This document shows, piece by piece, positions 31,221-39,379 of a DNA stretch of 40,902 nt (positions are counted from its first letter, which is position 1; the number at the start of each line of letters is the position of its first letter). The stretch spans positions 1 to 40,902 of the forward strand of contig CAKZTD010000222.1 in assembly GCA_937921595.1 (NCBI GenBank), written 5' to 3'. The notes below the pieces were generated by a model that saw nothing but the letters and a program-made list of their open reading frames with translations, made no database searches and was not told the origin of the DNA. The stretch is from an uncultured Saprospiraceae bacterium. GTDB lineage: Bacteria; Bacteroidota; Bacteroidia; Chitinophagales; Saprospiraceae. A program made the translations under genes and the position numbers.

Positions 31221-32615
31221 CTAGTAAGCGAATTGTACAAGTTTAGATTTATTTTGTTTTATTGCATCATTTGTGGCATTGATCCAACAATCTACCAACC
31301 AAAAAGCTTGTTTGTGTAGAGACTCTTGTTTCAGGTATAGATTCAAATAATAGCTACAATTACTGATCAAATACCATCGGTAACAATCCCAAAAATCTAA
31401 GCGATAACGCTCAATAAGATCAACCACTACTGGGTCACTTTTTAATCGCTCGATTTTCTTTTTTATCAGATCAAAAGGTTGGTGTAAAACGAGAATACTC
31501 GATTGAAATACAAAATGAAAAGCATCGTATAAAAATAATTGCTCTGGCATTGCTAATTCCCAGTCATAAGAATGAATTCGTTCTTTACTAACAAACATAT
31601 TCCATGGCGTAAAATCTCCATGCGCATAGGCTACCGAAGTAGGCTTGAGTTCGTCAAAAGTATTAAGCAATAATTTAAGATTATAAGATAAGCGTTCGAC
31701 TTTTCGGCTTGATAGATTTCCGTTGTGTGTTTCTTTTGTGTTCTTAATCTCTACAAGATCTTTTTTTACTTTTTCAAACACATCAAGACTAGCAAGTTCT
31801 TTTACTTGAAAAGTATTCGCATACAAATCCTTTAAAGCGTCCAAGTGGACCTCATTAATTATCACCGAAGAAAGTGGTTCTTTTGGACAAATGTTATTTA
31901 ATTTCAACCCAACTTCATTGAGATCTGATGTAGGCAGAATCATTTTTTCAAAGTCAAATTCGTTAAGCCGTTTCAGATGACGATCTTCGGTTTTGATTAG
32001 TGTCTCCGCATTTTCTGAAACAGGTATTTTTATAAAATGTGTTGCTGATCCATCTTCACAAAGTGCTGCAACAGCTTTTCTGTTTTCTCCAACGGTGCCA
32101 GTAAAAATAGCTACGTCTTTGTGTGCAAACCTATTTTGAAAATAATTTTCTTCTTTGGAATAAATAAAAAACGATCCTTGACAAATCCATTTCTTAATAT
32201 TCAATTTAAATGCTATTCGAGCAGCAAAATTAAGTACTCCAGCCTTTATTCCTGAGCCATTATATAAGGCTAAAAAATCAGGATGCTTTGCACTTGCGGG
32301 TAAAAGCCATCGGATTGATTTATCCGGATTATTAACCGTTAGAAATTCAGTACTATAAAACGATTTATACTTTCTATTAGAATTACTGAATTCTAGAATA
32401 AATTTAAACGAGAAAACCTCTAGTTTTTTTTCAGAGAGATTGACACAAACTTCATAAGCATTTCCATGCTTCAATAAGCTTGTAATATCTCTTACAACAT
32501 TTAAGTTGGAGTCCGCAAGCTTTCCTTCAGGATCATATATAATCAACTCTTTTGACAGATTAAATATCTTATTTAACAAGCTGATATCTTCTGGATTGAT
32601 TTTTGAAATACTCAT
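31221..32615 (-). CDS. APH/choline-kinase-fold protein with extra N-terminal region
   Basis: The 464-residue protein has a C-terminal kinase fold of the aminoglycoside/choline phosphotransferase type (about 165-464). Visible features are a Gly-containing loop (AIFTGTVGENRK), the beta-3 Lys in HFIKI (K196) with a helix-C Glu nearby (E210), the catalytic loop HGDFTPWN (H332-N339) and the metal-binding Asp in DWE (D351). These residues imply an active ATP-dependent phosphotransferase of unknown substrate. The first 165 residues are not part of the fold and contain KSIRWLLPASAKHPDFLALYN; I do not recognise them. No sugar or capsule genes adjoin it, and an antibiotic substrate is not indicated. 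Confidence 0.75.
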   Translation of the reverse strand: MSISKINPEDISLLNKIFNLSKELIIYDPEGKLADSNLNVVRDITSLLKHGNAYEVCVNLSEKKLEVFSFKFILEFSNSNRKYKSFYSTEFLTVNNPDKSIRWLLPASAKHPDFLALYNGSGIKAGVLNFAARIAFKLNIKKWICQGSFFIYSKEENYFQNRFAHKDVAIFTGTVGENRKAVAALCEDGSATHFIKIPVSENAETLIKTEDRHLKRLNEFDFEKMILPTSDLNEVGLKLNNICPKEPLSSVIINEVHLDALKDLYANTFQVKELASLDVFEKVKKDLVEIKNTKETHNGNLSSRKVERLSYNLKLLLNTFDELKPTSVAYAHGDFTPWNMFVSKERIHSYDWELAMPEQLFLYDAFHFVFQSSILVLHQPFDLIKKKIERLKSDPVVVDLIERYRLDFWDCYRWYLISNCSYYLNLYLKQESLHKQAFWLVDCWINATNDAIKQNKSKLVQFAY

Positions 32616-32633
32616 ACCTACACCCTTATCAAG

Positions 32634-32651
32634 AAACGCTCCAAAGCGTTT
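32634..32651. promoter_or_regulatory. 7-bp hairpin in the spacer before the kinase pair
   Basis: AAACGCT (32634-32640) pairs with AGCGTTT (32645-32651) across CCAA. It lies between the divergent APH-fold gene and the first histidine kinase, 19 bp upstream of the former. No T tract follows on either strand, so it is more likely an operator or leader element than a terminator. Confidence 0.35.
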
Positions 32652-32726
32652 ATAACTTTATATAAAAAACATGCTTCCCAGGTAAGCTGTTTATAAAATT
32701 TTAAAAAAATCAATTAAATACAGACA

Positions 32727-34079
32727 GTGGTCAAAGAGCACATTATTAATTTTTGGAATCAGGTTAAACTACTTGGAACGGGGGAAAATTCAGAAGAAAA
32801 CGATACCATTTCTTTAATGAATAAAATGGGCATCCTTGGAGGCTCGGCATGTATTGTTATGTTTTTCATTTCAACCACAACTGGCAGTTCGATTATTTAC
32901 TCAATCATGGCTCTTTTTTTGGGCCTGACTCTACTCCTTACTTTAGTGCTCAATAAGTTTAACAAAACTCATATTTCCAAACTAGTTGTTACTTTATTCA
33001 TTCCTGCTTTGGTCTGTCTATATATAGCAATAAGTGGAGGTGCTTTCGGAGAAAACAGTATCCTTATCGTTTCCATTTTTATAATTTACACTTATTATAA
33101 AAATGAGCCCAAAACCATGACCAAGCTTTATTTAGCAGGAGGATTCTTTTATTTATGTGCTCAGTTAAGAGTCTTTTTCTTTCCCCCTCTTTTTACAGTA
33201 GGAGATAATCCATATGATGAGTTTGTCGCATTCGTCGTCTGCGTTATTTGGTTATTAATGATTATTTCTCTTTATCAAAAACAAATAGTTCGTCAAAAAG
33301 AAGAACAAGAAAAATTAATTAGTGAGTTACAAGAAAAAAATGGAAGCCTCATAAAAACAACAGAGGAATTAGAACAATTTACTTATATCGCTTCTCATGA
33401 TTTAAAATCTCCTCTTCGGACTATTATAAGTTTTCTAGATTTGATAAAAAGAGATGTTACCAGAGAACGATATGATGATCTACTTTCAAAATTAGATTTC
33501 GCCAGAAGCGGTGCAGAACAAATGAACTATTTGGTAACAGACATTTTAGAATACTCTAAAATAACCAGTGGGACTAAAAGAAAGAAGAAGGTCATTGACT
33601 TACAAACTATTGCAGATAAAGTTCGATTTAATTTAACTGATATATTAGAAAAGAAAAAGGTTGACCTTTATGTTTTTCCACTGCCTAAGTTTTACGGCAA
33701 CGAAACAGAGATGACTGTAATTTTTCAAAATTTTATTGAAAACGGTGTAAAATATAACGAGGAAAACACGCCAAATATTTTCGTAAAGTCAAACATAGAA
33801 AACGATCGTTTAATCCTCCAGTTTATTGATAATGGAATTGGAATTGAAGAACAGTATTTCGAAAAAATATTCTTATTTTTCAAACGACTCCACACTAATG
33901 AGCACTACAAAGGAACAGGCCTTGGCCTTGGTCTTTGTAAAAAGATAATTGACGACATGGATGGAACAGTATCTGTCGAATCAACAATGAATGTAGGTTC
34001 GACTTTCACAGTTTCACTTCCTATTGATCAAGAACATTTAATCGTTCAGGACGAGGTTCTTTCTGCAGAATACAGTTAA
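32727..34079 (+). CDS. Membrane sensor histidine kinase 1 of tandem pair
   Basis: The 450-residue kinase starts at GTG 32727, chosen because the N-terminus from there (INFWNQVKLLGTGE) aligns with that of the second kinase. About six membrane segments lie in 35-185, forming a sensor region I do not recognise. A short coiled coil (187-215) leads to the HisKA domain with the phospho-acceptor His224 (IASHDLKSPLRTI). The HATPase domain has an N box FQNFIENGVKYN, G1 DNGIGIEE and G2 GTGLGLGLCKKI. No response regulator or receiver domain is nearby. The second kinase follows after about 150 bp. The stimulus is unknown. Confidence 0.9.
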   Translation: MVKEHIINFWNQVKLLGTGENSEENDTISLMNKMGILGGSACIVMFFISTTTGSSIIYSIMALFLGLTLLLTLVLNKFNKTHISKLVVTLFIPALVCLYIAISGGAFGENSILIVSIFIIYTYYKNEPKTMTKLYLAGGFFYLCAQLRVFFFPPLFTVGDNPYDEFVAFVVCVIWLLMIISLYQKQIVRQKEEQEKLISELQEKNGSLIKTTEELEQFTYIASHDLKSPLRTIISFLDLIKRDVTRERYDDLLSKLDFARSGAEQMNYLVTDILEYSKITSGTKRKKKVIDLQTIADKVRFNLTDILEKKKVDLYVFPLPKFYGNETEMTVIFQNFIENGVKYNEENTPNIFVKSNIENDRLILQFIDNGIGIEEQYFEKIFLFFKRLHTNEHYKGTGLGLGLCKKIIDDMDGTVSVESTMNVGSTFTVSLPIDQEHLIVQDEVLSAEYS

Positions 34080-34231
34080 GTACTCAACCTTAAAATTCCC
34101 TTCTTAAGTTAAAACACGATACCAACAATCAACTTTGTAAAAGATACTTAAATATAGCAACCCAATATTCTTGTTGTTTTTATTTAAGCTTTTCAATAAA
34201 CGTGCTGTTACACCGTATTAGTTTTTTAAGA

Positions 34232-35587
34232 ATGAATATTTTAGACTTTACAATTAATTGCTGGATTAAAATAAAATCTTTGGGATCAGGAGATGATCCT
34301 AAGAAAAATGCAAATATTGCACTACTGAATCAAATCGCATTCACGAGCAGTATGGTTGCTTATTCCATGGTAATCCTTGCGATATACATTAACTTAAACA
34401 ACTTTTACTCTATACTTACCTTTATTCTTGGAAGCTTTTCCTTTAGCATATTAATCTTTAATTATTTCAATAGATTTCATGTTTCTCGGTTTATAATTGC
34501 TGGAATTTTCCCACAATTAATCGCCTTATACATTGTTTTAATCGGCGGATCTTTTGGAGAAGAAAGTATATTAACAGTACTCTTATTTTTGATTTATATC
34601 CTTTATGAAAACGCCCCAAAACAACGAGCCTGGTTTTATATCTCGCTTGGGGCAAGTTATATCTCTGCTTCATTTTTTTTATTGCTAAACCCTCCTTTGG
34701 TTACAAAAATCGATAATCCATATGATAATATTTTCTCTTTTATTGTTTGTGTAATCTGGCTGGTCATGGTGATTTGGCTATATCAAAAAAAGATTCGAAA
34801 CCAGCAAAACCACCAAGAACGTTTACTTGATGAGATGACTGAGAAAAACAATCGCCTTCAAAAAACCACCGATGAATTAGAGCAGTTTACCTATATCGCT
34901 TCTCATGATTTAAAATCCCCCCTTCGGACGATTATAAGTTTTTTGGATTTGATAAAACGAGATGTTACCAGAGAACGATATGATGATTTGCTTTCAAAAT
35001 TAGACTTTGCAAGAAGTGGCGCAAAACAAATGAATTTTCTAGTGACCGATATTCTAGAATACTCGGAAATTACTAAAGGAAAAGTCAAGAAGAAAAGTAT
35101 CGTTAGTTTACAATCTATAATTGAAAAAGTAAACTTCAATCTAATGGATGTTATAAAAAAACGAAAAGCAGATTTATATGTTTTCTCATTACCTGATTTT
35201 TATTGTAATGAAACAGAGATGATAGTTTTGTTCCAAAATTTTATCGAAAACGGGATAAAATACAACAAAGAAACAACCCCAAATATATTCGTAAAAGCAA
35301 AGCTTGATGACAAATATCTAACGTTACAATTTATTGATAATGGTATTGGAATTGAAGAAGAATATTTCAATAAAATATTTTTGCTTTTTAAAAGATTACA
35401 TACTAGTGAAAGTTACTCTGGCACGGGGCTTGGACTTGGACTTTGCAAAAAAATCATAGATGATATGGGGGGAACAGTAAGCGTGGAATCAACTGTAAAT
35501 GTGGGGTCTACATTTACTATTTTGCTTCCTGTTAATCAAGAACATCAAGCAAGTCAACAAGAAATTAATTCTGAGCAATATAGCTAA
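34232..35587 (+). CDS. Membrane sensor histidine kinase 2 of tandem pair
   Basis: The 451-residue paralog of the preceding kinase starts at ATG 34232; an in-frame GTG at 34202 would add ten residues absent from the first kinase. It has the same plan: six membrane segments in about 35-185, a coiled linker, HisKA with His225, then HATPase with FQNFIENGIKYN, DNGIGIEE and GTGLGLGLCKKI. A 50-residue stretch around the phospho-acceptor is identical in both proteins, while the membrane part is only loosely similar. The two kinases therefore probably address the same partner but sense different signals. The stop is followed within 40 bp by the convergent end of a helical orphan gene. Confidence 0.9.
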   Translation: MNILDFTINCWIKIKSLGSGDDPKKNANIALLNQIAFTSSMVAYSMVILAIYINLNNFYSILTFILGSFSFSILIFNYFNRFHVSRFIIAGIFPQLIALYIVLIGGSFGEESILTVLLFLIYILYENAPKQRAWFYISLGASYISASFFLLLNPPLVTKIDNPYDNIFSFIVCVIWLVMVIWLYQKKIRNQQNHQERLLDEMTEKNNRLQKTTDELEQFTYIASHDLKSPLRTIISFLDLIKRDVTRERYDDLLSKLDFARSGAKQMNFLVTDILEYSEITKGKVKKKSIVSLQSIIEKVNFNLMDVIKKRKADLYVFSLPDFYCNETEMIVLFQNFIENGIKYNKETTPNIFVKAKLDDKYLTLQFIDNGIGIEEEYFNKIFLLFKRLHTSESYSGTGLGLGLCKKIIDDMGGTVSVESTVNVGSTFTILLPVNQEHQASQQEINSEQYS

Positions 35588-35627
35588 GTCTTTAAATCTT
35601 CTTCTAGAAATAAAAACCAAATAAATT

Positions 35628-36005
35628 CTATGCTATTTTTATTTCGTACCCATTTGATATTTTAATAAATTTTAGCCTTTTTTGAAGAACTAAAAATTTA
35701 TCATAAAATTCTTTTTGAGTATATATCAAACTTTGTATTTGAAGAACAAACTGTTTATCAACAACAGTATCTTCTTTTAGTAAATCCATATAAACTTTAC
35801 AATTCAAAATATGCTGATTGAGTAAGTATTCTAATCCAATCACGTGATTCTGGATTTTTATAAGTGGATTATTGCTTAAAGGAATACCGAATTCTTTTGC
35901 AACATTTAAAGCTCCTTTTACCCCATCGTAAGTAGATTGTAAGTTCTTTTCCATTTTTGATAAAGAGGTATAATTATCAAAAAAGGCATTTAAAATTTGA
36001 TCCAT
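35628..36005 (-). CDS. Helical protein of unknown function
   Basis: The product is about 125 residues from ATG 36005 (MDQILNAFF); in-frame ATGs at 36026 and 36065 would give 132 or 145 residues. It is almost entirely alpha-helical, with three or four amphipathic helices and segments such as NHVIGLEYLLNQHILNCKVYMDLL and LVLQKRLKFIKI. It has no signal peptide, membrane segment or recognised motif, and no HPt-type phosphorylatable His motif. It converges on the second histidine kinase. A perfect 24-bp palindrome spans the upstream starts, which favours the start at 36005 with the palindrome in the leader. An AT-only 10-bp stem (35607-35616/35636-35645) at its end may terminate both genes. Confidence 0.55.
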   Translation of the reverse strand: MDQILNAFFDNYTSLSKMEKNLQSTYDGVKGALNVAKEFGIPLSNNPLIKIQNHVIGLEYLLNQHILNCKVYMDLLKEDTVVDKQFVLQIQSLIYTQKEFYDKFLVLQKRLKFIKISNGYEIKIA

Positions 36006-36013
36006 AGTCTTGG

Positions 36014-36037
36014 TATATAAAAACATGTTTTTATATA
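36014..36037. promoter_or_regulatory. Perfect 24-bp palindrome at the start of the helical orphan gene
   Basis: Positions 36014-36037 are a perfect palindrome with 12-bp arms meeting at CA|TG (left arm TATATAAAAACA). It lies 8 bp upstream of ATG 36005 and includes the alternative ATG 36026 at its centre. It could bind a dimeric repressor or form a hairpin covering the ribosome site. The arms are AT-rich, so chance is less negligible than for a mixed sequence. Confidence 0.55.
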
Positions 36038-36229
36038 TACGTTGTGACAGGGTAAAATGTTTCATCTTTTTTTAAAGTAAACCGTCTAAAGATGCTTTTA
36101 TCTGTTTTGCTCTCTAACACTAGAAATCACAGAGCTTCTTCTAAAAAACCATTGCTTTTAAAAGATTCCATACCTGTAAAATTATAATAGAAAAGGGTTA
36201 AGTTTTCAAAAAACAACCACTAGGGGAGA

Positions 36230-36310
36230 CAAGATATCATAAAGGCAAAATCGACAGTAAATGTAAGTTCTACATTTACTGTCAAACCTGAAGTTAAAGG
36301 CTCTATTAAG
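36230..36310 (+). pseudogene. Short remnant of a third kinase C-terminus, forming a 13-bp hairpin
   Basis: Reading from 36251 in frame gives STVNVSSTFTVKPE, matching the ends of the two kinases (ESTVNVGSTFTILLP and ESTMNVGSTFTVSLP), with close nucleotide similarity over about 33 bases. No intact kinase sequence surrounds it. The same bases form a perfect hairpin, GACAGTAAATGTA (36253-36265) with TACATTTACTGTC (36271-36283), loop AGTTC. The second kinase gene has the matching 8-bp inverted repeat inside its coding sequence. It lies about 60 bp after the xylA stop and could now serve as its terminator. The rest of 36066-36340 holds nothing else I can identify. Confidence 0.45.
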
Positions 36311-36340
36311 AACATCCTTGCCTCTGAGAAAAAACTATTT

Positions 36341-37669
36341 TTAAATATAATTATTCACCAATTGCTCAAACAACTCTTGCTTCCCACTAATCCTTTTTGG
36401 TTCTCCCGAACGACCCGCAATTTTTCTGAGATCCTCTAATTTTAACTTCCCTTTTTCAAAAGCTTTCCCATTGCCTTCATCAAAACTAGCGTATCTGTTT
36501 TTACGGAGTTTTTTATACTCAGACTTTCTTAAAATTTCATCGGCAATCAACAAGGCTCTAGCAAAGACATCCATCCCTGAAACATGCGCAATAAATAAAT
36601 CTTCCAAGTCCGTAGAGTTTCTTCTCACCTTCGCATCCCAATTAATACCTCCGCCATCCAGTCCTTTGTTTTGCAAGATTACTAACATTGCCAAAACAGA
36701 TTCATAAATACTAATCACAAATTGATCAGTATCCCAACCATTTTGGTAATCGCCTCTATTCGCATCTATGCTTCCAAGCATTCCAGCATCCGCAGCGACT
36801 TGTAATTCATGTTCCATCGTATGCCCAGCTAGTGTCGCATGATTCACTTCAATATTCAATTTAAAATCTTTATCCAAACCATGTTCTCTTAAGAATCCGA
36901 TCACCGTTTCAGAATCAAAATCATACTGATGCTTTGATGGTTCCATCGGTTTTGGTTCTATAAAGAATGATCCTTTGAAACCATTTTTTCGAGCGTAGTC
37001 TTTTGCCATATGGAGAAAGCGAGCAAGGTGTTCTTTCTCCCGTTTCATGTCCGTATTCATCAATGAGATGTAACCTTCTCTACCGCCCCAGAAAACATAA
37101 TTTTCTCCTTTAAGTGCAATGGTCGCATCAATCGCATTTTTCACTTGTGCTCCGGCATAAGCTACCACATTGAAATCTGGATTTGTAGCCCCACCATTCA
37201 TATATCTTGGATTGGAAAATAAGTTCGCAGTTCCCCAAAGCAATTTCATACCAGAAGCTTTTTGTTTCTGTTTTGCAAAGCGAACTATTTCTTTAACTCG
37301 TTTTTCTGACTCCCGAAAACTGGGCGCTTCTTCTACTAAATCAAAATCATGAAAGCAGTAATATTCAACACCTAACTTTGTAAAAAATTCAAATGCTGCA
37401 TCCATTTTATTTTTCGCTCGGGTCATCGCATCTCGTCCTTTATTCCATTCTAAATCACGAGTTCCTCCTCCAAACGGGTCCGCTCCCAAATTACAGAAGC
37501 TATGCCAATAACAAGCTGCAAATCGCAAATGCTCCGCCATCGTTTTCTTACCTACTTTTCTATTGGGTTCATACCACTTAAAAGCTAATGGATTTTTAGA
37601 TTCTTTTCCTTCGAATTGAATTTTTCCAATCCCTTTAAAATATTCTTTTTTGCCTTTTAGGATTTTCAT
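36341..37669 (-). CDS. xylA: Xylose isomerase
   Basis: This cytosolic enzyme converts D-xylose to D-xylulose (and glucose to fructose) with divalent metals. The 442-residue length fits the class II enzymes of Bacteroidota and Gram-positives. Visible landmarks are the catalytic [10 protein letters not shown] (His and Asp), [10 protein letters not shown], the metal-binding [34 protein letters not shown] and [19 protein letters not shown]. All expected Glu, Asp and His metal ligands appear present. It lies 11 bp downstream of xylB on the same strand, so the two form an operon in the order xylB-xylA. No xylose transporter or regulator is in the window. Confidence 0.96.
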   Translation of the reverse strand: MKILKGKKEYFKGIGKIQFEGKESKNPLAFKWYEPNRKVGKKTMAEHLRFAACYWHSFCNLGADPFGGGTRDLEWNKGRDAMTRAKNKMDAAFEFFTKLGVEYYCFHDFDLVEEAPSFRESEKRVKEIVRFAKQKQKASGMKLLWGTANLFSNPRYMNGGATNPDFNVVAYAGAQVKNAIDATIALKGENYVFWGGREGYISLMNTDMKREKEHLARFLHMAKDYARKNGFKGSFFIEPKPMEPSKHQYDFDSETVIGFLREHGLDKDFKLNIEVNHATLAGHTMEHELQVAADAGMLGSIDANRGDYQNGWDTDQFVISIYESVLAMLVILQNKGLDGGGINWDAKVRRNSTDLEDLFIAHVSGMDVFARALLIADEILRKSEYKKLRKNRYASFDEGNGKAFEKGKLKLEDLRKIAGRSGEPKRISGKQELFEQLVNNYI

Positions 37670-37680
37670 ATATGCGTGTT

Positions 37681-39159
37681 TTAATTTTTATTTTTTAATA
37701 AAATAGTTTTCCATTTTTTATACGCTTCCAAAACTTCTCCTCGATTCAATTGATCTGGAGAAACATGATGGAGTACTTCTAATTTTTGAAAAGCCTCTTT
37801 TTCATTTTGATAAATACCAGCGCCAATACCAGCTCCACGTGCCGCACCAATTCCACCATCAGTATTATACAATTGAATTTCGGATCCAGAGATTGCAGAT
37901 AAGGTTTCTCTAAAGATTGGACTTAAAAATAGATTCGCATCAGCCGCTCGAATTACCGATAAATTAACTTTCATTTCTTCCATCACTTCCATTCCGTAAT
38001 AAAAAGCAAAAGCAATTCCTTCATGTGTCGCCCGATACAAATGACCTTGTCCGTGAGTATTAAAATTTAGTCCGTTAATCTGAGCATTCATGTTTTGATT
38101 TTCTAAAACTCGCTCTGCTCCATTCCCAAAAGGCAAAATACTAAGGCCTTCCGAGCCGACAGGGATTTTCGCTGCCATCTGGTTCATTTCAATATAATCA
38201 TTCACTCCTGTATTCTTCCGCATCCATGCATTGAGTATTCCGCAGCCATTAATACAAAGCAAAATTCCTAGCCTTGTTTGTTCACCGTGATTAACATGCG
38301 CAAAAGTGTTGACTCTGGACAATGGGTCGTAATTAACCTGATCACTTACACTATACACGACACCTGATGTTCCAGCCGTCGCAGCTACCTCTCCAGGATT
38401 AAGAACATTTAAAGAAAATGCATTATTGGGTTGATCGCCTGCCCGGTAAGTAACCGGTATTCCTTCTGAAAGCCCAAGCGCTTCAGCCGCTTTTTTATGC
38501 AACGTTCCTTGACTCGAAAAAGTTGGGACAATATCTGGCACCATCTCTTCAGGAAGACCATATTCTTCTAATAAAAAATCAGCCAGTTGGTCTTTTTTAA
38601 AATCCCAAAATATACCTTCTGAAAGTCCACTTATTGTCGTATTGATTGTTCCTGTTAACTTCATCGCAATAAAGTCTCCTGGCAACATAAACTTATGAAT
38701 CTTTTCAAAAAGAGCAGGTTCGTTTTCTTTTACCCATCGGAGTTTGGAAGCCGTAAAATTCCCAGGAGAATTGAGTAAAGATTCCAAGCATTTATCTTTA
38801 CCAATATTCTCAAAAGCCTGGTCACCAATTGCAGCAGCTCTACTATCACACCAAATAATGGAAGGTCTAAGTACCTCTTGATTTTTATCAACGAGAACCA
38901 AGCCATGCATCTGATAAGAAATTCCAATTGCCCTCACTTGGCTTCTATCTATATTTCTTTTTGCAAAAAGTTTCGCGTTTGCTTTTTGAAGATTCGTCCA
39001 CCACATTTCAGGATCTTGCTCGGCCCATCCTTTTTGCTTGGCAAGCATCGGCATTTCCTCTTTAGGAAAGAAGGTCGACGCAATACAATGGCCAGTTGAC
39101 ACCTCCAGCAAAGCTACTTTGACAGAAGAACTGCCTATATCATATCCTATGAGATACAT
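37681..39159 (-). CDS. xylB: Xylulokinase
   Basis: XylB phosphorylates D-xylulose with ATP to xylulose 5-phosphate, which enters the pentose phosphate pathway. The 492 residues have the FGGY-kinase duplication: an N-terminal ATPase-like domain with [14 protein letters not shown] (phosphate 1), [15 protein letters not shown] and [11 protein letters not shown], and a second domain with [25 protein letters not shown] and a C-terminal [15 protein letters not shown]. The conserved Asp in [11 protein letters not shown] is the likely catalytic base. It is the first gene of the xylBA operon, and the 220-bp upstream spacer carries a -7-like element. Other FGGY substrates are possible in principle, but the xylA neighbour settles the role. 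Confidence 0.95.
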   Translation of the reverse strand: MYLIGYDIGSSSVKVALLEVSTGHCIASTFFPKEEMPMLAKQKGWAEQDPEMWWTNLQKANAKLFAKRNIDRSQVRAIGISYQMHGLVLVDKNQEVLRPSIIWCDSRAAAIGDQAFENIGKDKCLESLLNSPGNFTASKLRWVKENEPALFEKIHKFMLPGDFIAMKLTGTINTTISGLSEGIFWDFKKDQLADFLLEEYGLPEEMVPDIVPTFSSQGTLHKKAAEALGLSEGIPVTYRAGDQPNNAFSLNVLNPGEVAATAGTSGVVYSVSDQVNYDPLSRVNTFAHVNHGEQTRLGILLCINGCGILNAWMRKNTGVNDYIEMNQMAAKIPVGSEGLSILPFGNGAERVLENQNMNAQINGLNFNTHGQGHLYRATHEGIAFAFYYGMEVMEEMKVNLSVIRAADANLFLSPIFRETLSAISGSEIQLYNTDGGIGAARGAGIGAGIYQNEKEAFQKLEVLHHVSPDQLNRGEVLEAYKKWKTILLKNKN

Positions 39160-39206
39160 ATTTGAATTTTTATTAAAAATAACAGGTTTGTTATTTAAGA
39201 CAACCT

Positions 39207-39282
39207 AATGTAGAATTTTAAATAACCAAAATTACTCTCACCAAGATAGTGGTAAGAATTGAATATCAAAAACTACATTATA
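39207..39282 (-). promoter_or_regulatory. xylBA promoter region with -7 element and inverted repeats
   Basis: On the minus strand TAATTTTG (complement of 39227-39234) matches TAnnTTTG about 70 bp before the xylB ATG. No TTTG partner is found at 19 bp. Flanking it, AATGTAG (39207-39213) and CTACATT (39276-39282) form a widely spaced inverted repeat, and a loose dyad (TTAC..CAC/GTG..GTAA) lies between. These could be regulator sites, but no regulator gene is nearby. Confidence 0.3.
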
Positions 39283-39379
39283 AATGTACTTGGGTTGAAA
39301 TAAATTTGGTTAGGCTAGTGAAAAGTAAAGAACTTTTTTTGAAAATTTGAGTGATTTTGAAAAAAAGTGTGTAGTCTGT

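Noticed and set aside
31221-32615. Aminoglycoside resistance gene
   Set aside because: Only the kinase fold is shared; the N-terminal region and context give no link to antibiotics.
34202-34231. GTG start adding ten residues to the second kinase
   Set aside because: The first kinase aligns from the equivalent of ATG 34232, and the extension has no counterpart.
35628-36065. Helical orphan as a histidine phosphotransfer (HPt) partner of the kinases
   Set aside because: No HPt-like H-x-x-K-G motif is present, and it is transcribed toward the kinases rather than with them.
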